Origin: Daphnia pulex
Lineage: Eukaryota; Arthropoda; Branchiopoda; Diplostraca; Daphniidae
Direction of reading: 5' to 3'
NCBI RefSeq assembly: GCF_021134715.1
Contig: NC_060028.1
Location: 9,399,482 to 9,463,481, forward strand
DNA: 64,000 bases
Both the position numbers and the translations under genes were made by a program. Positions 10,204 through 20,872 of the stretch are shown piece after piece (the first letter of the stretch is position 1; each line of letters starts with the position of its first letter). The notes below the pieces were generated by a model. The model did no database searches. It saw only the letters and a program-made list of their open reading frames with translations, and was not told the origin of the DNA.

Positions 10204-13111
10204 ATTTGTGGTAGAGCGAAAGTTTACATGGAAATGGTCTAGTTAAACGTTGACTTATTACCTAAACTATCCCGATTGCAAATGGCAAAGTATCTGGTTG
10301 CGAAGTTGGTAACGACCCCAGCTGACACAAACGCACTTCAACAGCCACAGAACTTCACACTTAATTGTCTTACTCGTGATAAATCTTTCTTTTTTTCTGT
10401 AGGTTACGGTGGATATTGATATTTGAAGAGCAGCATTGGAATGCAACGGGTTGTCTGGGCTAAAAGCCCTACTTAATAGATTCCTTCCTAAAAAGCTACA
10501 GCTGGTGAGATAAATGTGGGACGGGTAAAAAATATATAACAACCTAACCTATCACCTATGTTACTTGCAAAAAATATATATTGGCTTTGCAACTGTTGCT
10601 CTGTATTTATGAAACATGATTTTTTTACTGAAGATTATTCTGTAGGTTTTTTAATATACAAATTTTTATTAAGGTTATGATATGAGCACATAGATGCATT
10701 TTCTGAACGGTAATAGAGTAATTGAATTTAATAATGATGGCTTTTATTTTCAAAACCCACACTTCAACTAAACGGGGAAGGGGGAACCAAGAAGACTAGA
10801 ACTTACAAGAAGATAAATTAAGGGGCTAGCTTACTTTCACTACTCTCCAACAACTGGCAAATGTAGGCGTCAGATGTTCTCATCAGTACCCTGGCCAGCA
10901 AGCCAATAATAAAAACAATTCAAAGACCAAATAATCCATCAGGACTTCGGCTTACTAACTAGGCCAATTTGAAATGGACCTATTAAACAAATGTCTCATT
11001 CAATCTGATTTTTACTCCAGATGTTAACCCCCAGATTCCAAAGTCTCTAGTGGTTCTTTAAGACGAGAAAGTGACTTGCAGCAGCTTTTTCACACTCTCG
11101 TGCAGTCGTAACACTTCGTTTGCGACTCGCAAGAAATACCTAAATTTAAGAATTATTAAACACAGAGTTTAAAGCTAGTAGATTATCGGTTGATAATAAA
11201 CAGAAATAAATGGTGAGTAACTACGTGTGTCGGAGCGGAAGTACATGTAAAGTGCATCCTCCTCATCCTCCTGATAATCCCAGTGGGTGAGTGCCCACCG
11301 GTGAGCGTTGGTTAGTGCTGTCAGTTTCCATTTCCAAACAACTATAACGGTGGTGAGAATCTCAGCCTGAAAGGCGAGAATATTTAGATGTAAATTTAAA
11401 CAATATATAGCAACAGCTAGCAATACCTCAAATCTATCAATGATGTTACATTGTCCTAAATTAGAACTAAGTTGCGGTCACCACAACCTCTTGAGTGGCA
11501 GCATTATTTTACTATTATCTGCAAAAGAGAAGAGATAGCAGCAAAGATTTACCACAATTTAACAGGGGAAGTTAACCTGAAATATTATCATAAAAGTTAA
11601 ATGTCAATAGAAACTTGTTTGCTTTGGAAGACATAGCTTGCATTATTGGATTGGATACCTTGATTTCTATTATCACAAGCACCTAGATCACACAAAAACT
11701 TCAGCTGAAATTTAAGCTAAAACAATAAGTCAGAAAGCAACAACCAACAAGAACCATTAGCTATATGTTGTGTTATCAATTCATTTAAAATGGTCCAATA
11801 ACTTACCTAAAACTCCTAATCTAAATTTGTTTGGTTTTTTTTTTAAGTAACTTGTGATGTGTTTTGTTTGGTGTAACTTAGGACCAGACGAAGCCAGACA
11901 AGTTGTTGCATTCCAATGCTGCTCTCCAATTATCAATGGCCATCGAAACCAACAGGAGTCAGGAAAAAAGAAAGATTTGTCACACTCACAGGTAAGGTAA
12001 AGTGCAGAATTACAGGAATAAAGCTAAAAGGGTGATACAGGTGAATATTAATTTAATTAGATGCCCATTCCCTAGAGTGAGGATCAAATGAGCCTGGAAT
12101 ATGCTGCTGTTGTGAGACAGGGTAGTGTGGAACAGATTTTTCATCTTTAGTCTTTACCATCATTTGTGATTAACTTGGTGTTTGCCGTTGCCTTGTAGTA
12201 CGTAGCCTAGTAGTGTCCACAATGAATAGAAACACATTCTGAATAACTGGCAGGTTTACCTTACCAACTGAGTGTTTTCCCTTTCAGCAATCCACTGTCC
12301 AGCACTGTTGACCTGAAACGTACATGGAACCACTTGCAGACAACATGAAAGGATATCTGACTTTCAGTCAGCGTCTCGTAAACAAATAGCAATTATTTCG
12401 TCCTCACGAAATAAACACTCGCGACAATAGAATTCCAAAAAATTCTTTCCTTCACATTTATTTTAGCGGTTAGCAGACGAATTAATTCAGCATCAACTCA
12501 ACAGCATCCGCATGAATTTTCGTACCTCAGTTGTTTTTCCTGTTGTGTGAAATTTTCAAATTTAAAATGAATTTTTTCGAATGGAAGTTTGGAATTGGAA
12601 CTGATATTTAATATTAATTGTGAGGGACTGTAGAATATGAGGACTTTAACAATCCTTCCAGTAATGATTAAATTCGTAATACTGTACTTGATAATAGTAT
12701 CAAATTGTTCGATGATTAAAGGACTTGAAGACAGAGTTGAGAGTTCCAATAAACTTTGGTTCACTTTGGCTTTGGCATCAAACAGTCATGTTGAATCAAA
12801 AGAAAATATTCCAACATTAATGCAATAGACTAAAGTTAATTGCTACATACTGCTTGAGTAAAAAATTCAGATAAATACAACACATGTGATATGTGCATAC
12901 CAGCAACAAAAAAACTTGATTAGAAACCCTTCGGGTATCTCTTAAAAATTTATATTACTAAAAATCATTAAAAAAACAACAAAAAATCACCTGTAGATCG
13001 TACACGGAAAAGTAAATTTGAGTATTTGTAATTAAAAAATAAAAAATTAAAATCAAGTGGTAACAACATTGATTCATTTAACTGAACACAATTTATATTT
13101 AACATAGCAAA
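10204..13111. other. Gene-free region with repeat remnants
   Basis: No complete gene seen. The stretch 10367-10470 (minus) resembles 11890-11990 (plus): both contain TTGCATTCCAATGCTGCTCT and AAAAAGAAAGATTT with diverged sequence between. The stretch 12732-12900 resembles the palindrome spacer at 5227-5402. On the minus strand 11220-11370 and 11050-11145 look like possible exon remains (a frame with RWALTHWDYQEDEEDA, and one with YFLRVANEVLRLHESVKKLL), but I could not join them in a sensible frame. Confidence 0.5.
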
Positions 13112-14546
13112 CTAATTTGGCCAAAAAAAGATGGATCCCCACGTAACAAAAAGTGCGGCTAGAAAGGACGAGAGTAAGTTGACACTATGGTTATCTAGCC
13201 AGGGAGATCCGCAAATTTTTTTTACGCCTTGACGCGGATGTTCTACTAAGACTCCAGTTTTTTCGTCAATACCTGGCAATCGTAAAGCATGATCGACCAA
13301 ATGGGCTTTCGCAATATTTTCCAAACGTTTACTTACCAGAGAACTGACAAGTAGCTCCAAGAAAGGAGTCAATCAGACTTCCAATCAGTCCACCAAACAA
13401 TCCCGTAAAGATAAGGGGCCATTGGCTGATGTTAACTTCTAGAATGTCGCCATCCAAGCGAAAAAGAAGAGCAATGTAATAGGCTACACCAACTGCAAGC
13501 CCACCAAGAGCACTCATTAAAACACCTATGAAGGTGATACCGCCGTTGGTCCCTTAAAAAAAAATTTTTTTATGTCAGTTAAGAAAGTTACGCTTTAACA
13601 CAATTTTACCACGAGGTACGGGTTTCCAAGTTGTCACTAATCGTGGTGTAGCGTCAGTCATCACTGTTCCGAATTCAGATGCCCAAGTGTCCCCGTTTGC
13701 GCAAGATATTGTACCTGAAGCCATAGTTAATTTCGCACATTACTTCGAACAGATACAGCAAGAGTAATTGGGTTTACTAAGAATGGCAATTGAAAGCCAT
13801 GACTGCCGGTAATGATGACGAAAATCAATCGGATGTTCTCCAGATCCAGATTCGATAAAATAGATAACACCGAGGTAAGCAGCAACTCCTCCATTGCAAA
13901 CGACCTGAATCCAATTTCTTTGGCCACCTAAATGAATTTAAAGGCATGCTCCAGAACATATTTTCTTTTGGCTGCTGGTTTTGGTATTTGAACAAATTAC
14001 CCTTTTTGAAATCTTCTTCTAATGATTTTTTATTTTCACTTCTGAATTTGGTTGCCCATGAAGAAGAAATGAAAAACATCATCAGGCTGGCTAAAAAGGC
14101 ATAGCTGGTAATGGTTAGAATAAAACCAACACAATATCCTAAATAGATTTGTTTGACAATTAGATTTTTTGATAACGGAATTAAAGGATTGACATTTTAC
14201 AGATCAAATATATAAGATTACCTAGGATAGCTCCACTCAAATTAAGGCTTTGCTTCTGGAGACCCCTATATGAAATGATGGCAGGAACTAAAGTTGCGCT
14301 GAACCATCTTAAAGGAGAAGTATCAGAAACATCTTTGGTAAAATGATTTGATACACAATTATTATTGACTTGAATGTGGTGTAGATAATGTTAAACATAT
14401 CGATTACCATCTGCACTAAGATAGTTTGAGCGTATGTTACCAAATATCCAAAGCGCCAGTGAAATTGGAATAATAACCAGACCAATAATAACTGGCTTAA
14501 GAAAAATTGTACCCGGCACCAATTTTGTATGCTCCAATTTGTTCAT
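13112..14546 (-). CDS. TMEM19: Transmembrane protein 19 homologue (DUF92 family)
   Basis: Seven coding exons joined by phase: 14408-14546, 14222-14332, 14001-14138, 13778-13927, 13610-13714, 13337-13552 and 13112-13272. They total 1020 nt, or 339 aa, close to human TMEM19 (336). The family is a polytopic membrane protein related to plant VTE6 phytyl-phosphate kinase and to prokaryotic DUF92 proteins; the animal substrate is unsettled. Diagnostic stretches are SDTSPLRW, CANGDTWASE, TNGGITF, LIGSLIDSFLGA and WLDNHSVNLLSS. There are several hydrophobic segments, starting near residues 17-36. The start has aaaATG context. It is head to head with the ACMSD gene, about 700 bp away, so the two may share a promoter region. 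All family landmarks are intact. Confidence 0.93.
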
Positions 14547-15263
14547 TTTGAAAAAAAAAAATTACTTTTTTCAGAAGCTGTTGGAAATAAAGAAGGTAAA
14601 GAATTATTACGTGTGTCATAGAAATGTTAGTAAATCCTGAAGCTACAAACCCGACATTCAGACTTTCAGAGGTGTTGAAGAATTCTTATCAAAACGTACA
14701 ACTCCCAAGCCACTTTGCAGTAGACAAAACATACGTTTAAATTAGTGTTTTGATACGTGGGATCGTCCTACAGTTTGTGATTGGTGAGCAGTCCAGCTGT
14801 AAACAACGTATGAGATCGGAATGAAACAGCCAAACAGGACACTATTTACAACTACAGCAGCCCTACAAAATAGATTTTCTGCAAAGAACGATCGACACGC
14901 ACCAAGCGGATTGAATATAAAACTATCATGTTAAATTAATTAGAAATTTATGATTTTTCCCCGTTTGTCGTAGTTGCGCATAAAACACGGGAAACCTAAC
15001 CAGTATCCACAGATTTATTTAGAGAATTTTTTTCATTTCTCTACTTCTGTAATTTGGGAAGCTAAGTTTTTTACTGTAAATAGGTAAAGCTAGTTGGGCA
15101 ACCAAAAGATTTGCTGAAACCACATTGCCAACGGCTAGTCGGCTACTATACTTGTCAGTCAAGCACCGCACACTCTGTAATCGGTAAGCTTTTTTGCGGC
15201 TGCGCACTCCAACGTTTCCCGGACAAACTAGGGCGGTTATTTCGAACATACAACATTACTACG
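14547..15263. promoter_or_regulatory. Divergent intergenic region between TMEM19-like and ACMSD
   Basis: About 717 bp between two divergent start codons. No ORF or RNA gene was supported and no clear TATA box was found. It must hold both 5' UTRs and both promoters. Confidence 0.5.
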
Positions 15264-16644
15264 ATGAAAATCGACATCCACACTCATATTTTGCCGAAGA
15301 CATGGCCCAACTTAGCTGAGGTATGAAAAACATGTATGAAAACATTTTAACTAGATGCTATATATATCTAAATGGAATTTGTAGCGCTATGGCTACGGTG
15401 GATTTGTACAACTGGAACACGATGCTGATAATGGAGAAACTGCTAAAATGATGAAAGATGGAAAGCTTTTCAGAGTTGTGGAGAAAAACTGCTGGGACAT
15501 TGAATCTCGAATTGCTGACATGGAAAAATTCAAGGTTTCTGTCCAGGTGTTATCTACTGTACCTGTTATGTTCAGCTACTGGGCCAAGGCTGCAGATGCA
15601 TTGGATTTATCAAAAATTTTGAATGATGACCTGGCTGGAATGGTCAATAAGTATCCTTCAAAGTTTGTTGCCCTTGGAACTGTCCCAATGCAAGATCCTC
15701 TTCTAGCAGCAGAGGAGATCAAGAGATGTGTAGTGGACCTTGGAATGTCTGGGATTCAGATTGGCTCACATATTAACAATTGGAATTTGGATGCCCCAGA
15801 ATTAATTCCTGTTTGGAAAGTGAGTTGCATCTCAGTTACAAACCTACCATTGTTCAGCTCGAATTTTTCTTTTTCAGACCTGTGAGGATTTAAAATGTTC
15901 TGTATTTGTACATCCTTGGGATATGCCTAGTCTGGATGGAAGGCATAGCAAATATTGGATGCCTTGGTAACCTAATTTTGGTAGGCAAAGAAGGATGTGT
16001 TAATCAATGATAATCGACAATTATTAGGCTCGTCGGAATGCCAATGGAGACTACTACGGCAATCTGTAGTATGGTCATGGGAGGAGTTCTGCACAATTTC
16101 CCTGGTCTTAAAGTTTGTTTTGCTCATGGAGGCGGATCCTACCCTTTCACAATTGGAAGAATTGAACACGGTAGTTACAACCATCACAAGTTTTTTTGAA
16201 TTTCTACGTCACTTATTGTTTTAAAAGGCTACAAGGTAAGGCCAGATTTGTGCGCCACAAACTGTTCACGCAGTCCCCGTGAATTTTGTGGAAAATTTTA
16301 CACAGATTCTCTTGTTCACGATTCAAATGCATTGCGTATGCTACTTGACGTCATTGGAAAGGTATAAAATATCTCGATGTGTCTTAACTTTTAAAAGTAA
16401 GAATTGTTTGATTTAGGACCGTGTCATGCTTGGAACCGATTATCCGTTTCCGTTGGGAGAGTTGGAGCCTGGTTCACTTATTGAATCCATGGACGATTTG
16501 GGGTATTTGAAGGTAGTCAGAAGTTAAACAAATGTTTAGTTGACTTGAAAGTAGAAATTCAAGTTTTATCGTCTTTAGGAAAAGTTACTTTATGAAAACG
16601 CCATGGAATTTCTTAATGTCGATCGTTCGAGATTTGAAAACTAA
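15264..16644 (+). CDS. ACMSD: Aminocarboxymuconate-semialdehyde decarboxylase
   Basis: Seven exons: 15264-15320, 15385-15819, 15878-15966, 16028-16170, 16228-16361, 16417-16512 and 16579-16644, in all 1020 nt or 339 aa (human 336). This zinc-dependent amidohydrolase-fold enzyme decarboxylates 2-amino-3-carboxymuconate semialdehyde in tryptophan/kynurenine catabolism. It diverts flux away from quinolinate and NAD. The catalytic landmarks are present: DIHTH (H6, H8), HPWDMP (H176), FAHGGG (H227) and GTDYPFP (D294). Cytosolic, no signal peptide. Tail to tail with GTPBP10 (200 bp apart). All introns are short and GT-AG. Confidence 0.95.
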
Positions 16645-16844
16645 AATTGAACAGAAAAATGGTTAAAAAATACGGTGATGGTTCACTTTAAAAGAAAGAT
16701 ATCTGATCTGCGATATTATGATGATCAAAATTACCTGTTGGTCAAAGCTATACTTTTGGGGGATTATCCCGTTACCTTTACCTTAACATTGAAGAAACAA
16801 AAAATTTAGTTATTTTTAAAAGATCTAATCAGAAGTAATACACA

Positions 16845-18415
16845 TCATATTAAACTCGATGAACTATGTTCAGTTAACGCATTTTGCAGTTTTTTCCTTT
16901 GCTTTGCGACTTGGATATCATCTTCAAGCTGCTGGACTGGTAACTGGCTTATTTCATAATCTGCATTGACATCTAAATGGTGCCGAAGTTTAAGAGCAAG
17001 TTGTTGAACAGATGTGGGATCTTCCTGAACCGACATATTCAAGATTTCATCAAATGCAATCGGTTGTTCAGGTTGCATTACTTTCGGTAGTAAATGGAGA
17101 TTTTCTGCATTTAAAAACATGTTCAATTGCAGAGAATATTACAAGAAAAAACAAATTTAACTACCTTTGTAGTTGGACAGTAGATCTTTCAATTTTTCCC
17201 ACTTTTTCTGCGCTCCTTCAGTATCCATTTTGTTGATGACGAGCAATGTAGGTTTTGAAAGAATATCTTTACCGTAGAGTTCTAGTTCTCTGTTGAGAAG
17301 AGCAATAGTTTCAAAAGGTTTTCGGTGTGGATATTCATGGCTTAGTTGGAAACCATTGATATCTATCATAAAGACTAAGAGTTTCGTTCGCTCGATGTGT
17401 TTAAGGAATCGATGACCCAGCCCACGATTCAGATGAGCTCCTTCGATGAGCCCAGGTAAATCAGCCATTGTTATTTGTCTGAGATCATCATACATAATAA
17501 CACCCAATTGAGGTCTCAAAGTGGTAACTTAAAAAATAAAAAAGAAAGCCATGGATAATTTCTGTATAATAATTATTATATAATTATGAAATAATGGACT
17601 TAACCTACAAGGATAGGCTGCCACTCGAGGATTGGCTTTGGATATGGCTTTTAATAAAGATGATTTTCCTGCATTTGGAAAACCTACAAGACCAATATCA
17701 GCTATCAACTTTAAGTCAAGGGTAATTTTAAGGTCGTCTCCCTTAAGGCCATTGAACTGAGTAGCTGGTTGTCCTCCAATTCCTCCTTTAGCAACCACAA
17801 CTTGCTCATCTGTTTTGTTTAGTTCACCTAACAATAATATGATTTAGAATTTTCCAAAACACAAATGATGATACAAGTTTAATACCAACCTAATTTAACT
17901 CCAGTTTGGGAAATCACTGTTACACCAGTAGGAACTGGTAATATGAAATCTGCTCCGTTTTCACCACACAATCTGTGTGCATGACTGTTTTCTCCTTCAG
18001 CTGCCTTAATTAATCTCGTAGGAACTTTATGAAGGACTTTTTTAAGTGTCATTTCTACAAAGAGATGACAAAGCTATGTACTTGTGTTTTGCTATTAACT
18101 GTTTTATAAAATAACTGATACCTTCATCAGCAACAAAAATTACATTCCCTCCTTTTCCACCAATACCACCTTCATAAAATTCTAACTGTTAACATTAATA
18201 CTGACTTCGGATTTGTTTTAACACTTACCATATTTTGGATGGCCATTACCACCGGGACCACCACGTATAGTCAGTTTTAAAGAGTCAATAAATTTCCCGG
18301 TACTCTTTCCCCTTACCTTTAGTAAATTTTAATGAAAAAGATACTACATGAAATTTAAGTTAACACATTATTCTTTACCTACTTTACAGAATCGTAAGAC
18401 TGTGCAAAACACCAT
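16845..18415 (-). CDS. GTPBP10: Obg-family mitochondrial GTPase, GTPBP10 homologue
   Basis: Seven exons: 18383-18415, 18229-18316, 18122-18169, 17890-18054, 17609-17827, 17165-17527 and 16845-17104, in all 1176 nt or 391 aa (human 387). Members help late assembly of the large mitochondrial ribosomal subunit. A glycine-rich Obg fold comes first ([15 protein letters not shown]). The G domain has P-loop GFPNAGKSS (160-168), switch I FTTL (185-188), G3 DLPG (207-210) and G4 NKMD (283-286). The family signature [14 protein letters not shown] is present and separates it from MTG2/GTPBP5. The first intron donor has two possible GT sites; only AAA|GTAGGT keeps the frame. The N-terminus [11 protein letters not shown] resembles the human start. 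Head to head with NECAP. Confidence 0.94.
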
Positions 18416-18891
18416 GATGATGTTTTACCTTTTTATTTCCCACCACCGAAAATCGGACTTTTTGTTATTCCACGTTCTAGCAGACAAACTATACTACTAG
18501 GGTCATGCTAAACAGTTGGTTTCAAAGAAGGGGCGATTTTTCCTATAAAACTAATTTAAAAGTAAATTTATGATCATTTTATCATAGAATCCTAAACGTC
18601 ATTATTATTATATTAATTGTTGCATTCTATAGACCCATAGACGTACCGTATCAAAAATGTTTTTGAAATTTGTTTTAGAGAAGCTGTTTAGCTAAAAGTA
18701 TCCGCCTCCAATCAGATGTTAGTTAACTGATAATAGTAAAGTCTGCTCTTTCTTTTAGCTGTCAGTTTTCTTTCATGAAGTTTTTCTTTTGCAGCTGAAA
18801 TTAGGTTGCTGACGATCAGACTAGTAGATCTACAATCACTTTAGATTGGTAGTCTGTTTGCTGTGTACTGAATTTGCCCAGTTGAAGCGCT
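18416..18891. promoter_or_regulatory. Divergent promoter region GTPBP10 / NECAP
   Basis: The 476 bp between start codons of two divergent genes must contain both transcription starts. I see no TATA box in a convincing position, as is usual for housekeeping pairs. Confidence 0.5.
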
Positions 18892-20239
18892 ATGGAAGAC
18901 TACGAAGCAATTTTACTAGTTAAGCAGGAAGTTTTTGTTTTTAAAATACCTCCACGTACTTCCAATCGAGGATACAGGTAATTCTTCAAGATTTTCCCGT
19001 GATAGTTTGCTTTATATTTATTGACATTTTCTTCTAACTTTCGTTAGCATATGTTTTAAATATTTCTTTAAAATTCTTTTACTTTGACACTACATGAGCT
19101 ATTATGCCAAGACATAGATCATTTTAAAAGATAAATTTCCTAAAAACATAATATATTTCAAGCCTATTTCCAATCATCTGTTTCCTTTTTATAGTAGCAT
19201 TGTTGAAATACTAAGAAGAGAAGCCTGCAAAGATTAGCTTACAAAGTTTAGACAAGATGAGCTTGAGTACAATGTGCCAATAAGATAATAAACACATTCC
19301 TTTGAGCTGTAAAAAACAAACAAACATAAAATTTGTTATCATCTTAACCATGCTTCATCTACCTAAATTTCAATTTTGTTTATGTTCAATGCAGAGCTGC
19401 AGATTGGAATTTATCTACCCCCGACTGGACAGGTCGAATGCGTCTGTTAGCTAAAGGTACCGAATGCATTCTCAAGTTAGAAGATAAAGTTAGCGGAGAG
19501 CTGTTCGCAAAGTGTCCCGTTGATACGTATCCTGGGATTGCTATTGAAGCAGTGAGCGACTCCTCAAGATATTTTGTAGTCCGCATTCAAGATGATTCAG
19601 GACGGGCTGCTTTCATTGGTGTGGGCTTTGCTGACCGTTCAGACAGTTTTGATTTAAACGTTGCACTTCAAGATCACTTCAAGTGGGTCAAACAAAGCCA
19701 AGAGATTGAAAAGGAAGGTACAACGGAAGAGGCTGCTAAACCCCGATTAGATCTCAGTTTCAAGGCCGGAGAAACCATCAAAATCAACATGAAAATTGGG
19801 GTATTATATGCGATTAAAGTGTCAACAGGAAACCTCTCGAGAAATGTTTTCTAACCCGATTAATTTCTAGAAAAAAGACGGGGACAGTGTTACCAAGCCA
19901 AAAGCCAAAACCTTAGGAGGATTGCCTCCTCCTCCGGGTGGTGTGCGCTTAGCCCCACCTGGAGCCAAGTTAACTGATGGTCTTTAAACACCTAAACATT
20001 TTCTCGATTTACACAGACCAAATAATAACAAACATTTTATGTGTAGGTGCTGATGGTGGCTTTAAACAACAATCAGAACCGCAACAACAAGAATGGGGCG
20101 ATTTCACGAGTGCTGGACCTAGCCCTAACACAGCAGCTTCTCCAAAGTAATTTTCTCTGCGATAAAGTTAACGAATTTGAGTTAACAACTCTTGTTTGTT
20201 TACAGAGCACCAGTGAGTTCCAATTGGGTTCAATTTTGA
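18892..20239 (+). CDS. NECAP: NECAP, adaptin-ear-binding coat-associated protein
   Basis: Five exons: 18892-18977, 19395-19800, 19871-19979, 20047-20146 and 20206-20239, in all 735 nt or 244 aa. NECAP binds AP-2 (and AP-1) and regulates clathrin-coated vesicle formation. The PH-like PHear domain fills the first half; landmarks are [49 protein letters not shown] and [11 protein letters not shown] Pro-rich linker follows ([14 protein letters not shown]), then WGDF and a terminal WVQF. WVQF is the known WxxF ligand of the AP-2 alpha ear and is encoded by the 34-nt last exon. Reading through the exon 4 donor would meet a stop at once (20148-20150). The exon 3 donor (G|GTCTTT) is weak. Tail to tail with RACGAP1. 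Confidence 0.93.
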
Positions 20240-20872
20240 ATCGAGTCAGAACATTTACAAAATTTGATCTTGGTCTTCTTTAATACGAATCTGGCATAAA
20301 AGAACGGCGACTGATTGGCTGTAAAAGAGTAAAGTCTTTCTGTTCTCTCACATTCCTCCCTATTGTTGAGTTAAACCGAATCTGAATGTTAATTCAATTT
20401 GTTATCAATCACTTACCCCATAACTCCTCTATATGAATAGGTTCAGTGTTGTTGTATTATTGATTGGGTATTATCGTAGTAGTGCATGTTTGTGTTGCTA
20501 CAGCCAGTCTTCTCATACAACGGTTACTTAAAAACTCATATTTCCCTTTTCGTTGATTTTTTTTTGTGTGATATCGAGTGGTGCAAATTTTATTCCACTT
20601 AAAACATTTTGGTTTACTTGAGAAAAAAAAAGAAACAAGAGGGAGAGTTCAAATTGATTAAGAAGAGCGAGCAGGTTATAAACAGGTAAGAACTTGACGA
20701 ATTAACCAACGAAAATTTTAGATACTTCGGAACGCAAAAAGTGATACATGATTTCAGTTCATCATGTTAGGAGATGAGAAGAAAGTAGGACCCCGTTTCA
20801 CATTTCTAAGAGTTAATAAAAAAATAACATTTAGATCTACAAGAAAAACTATCATTAAAGATGTTTCGGAAC
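20240..20872. other. Convergent 3' region of NECAP and RACGAP1
   Basis: No further gene seen. This stretch must hold the 3' UTRs of both neighbours. It is AT-rich and includes AATAAAAAAATAAC near 20815 and a polyA-like tract near 20622. An extra 3' coding exon of RACGAP1 is possible here but I could not identify one. Confidence 0.4.
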
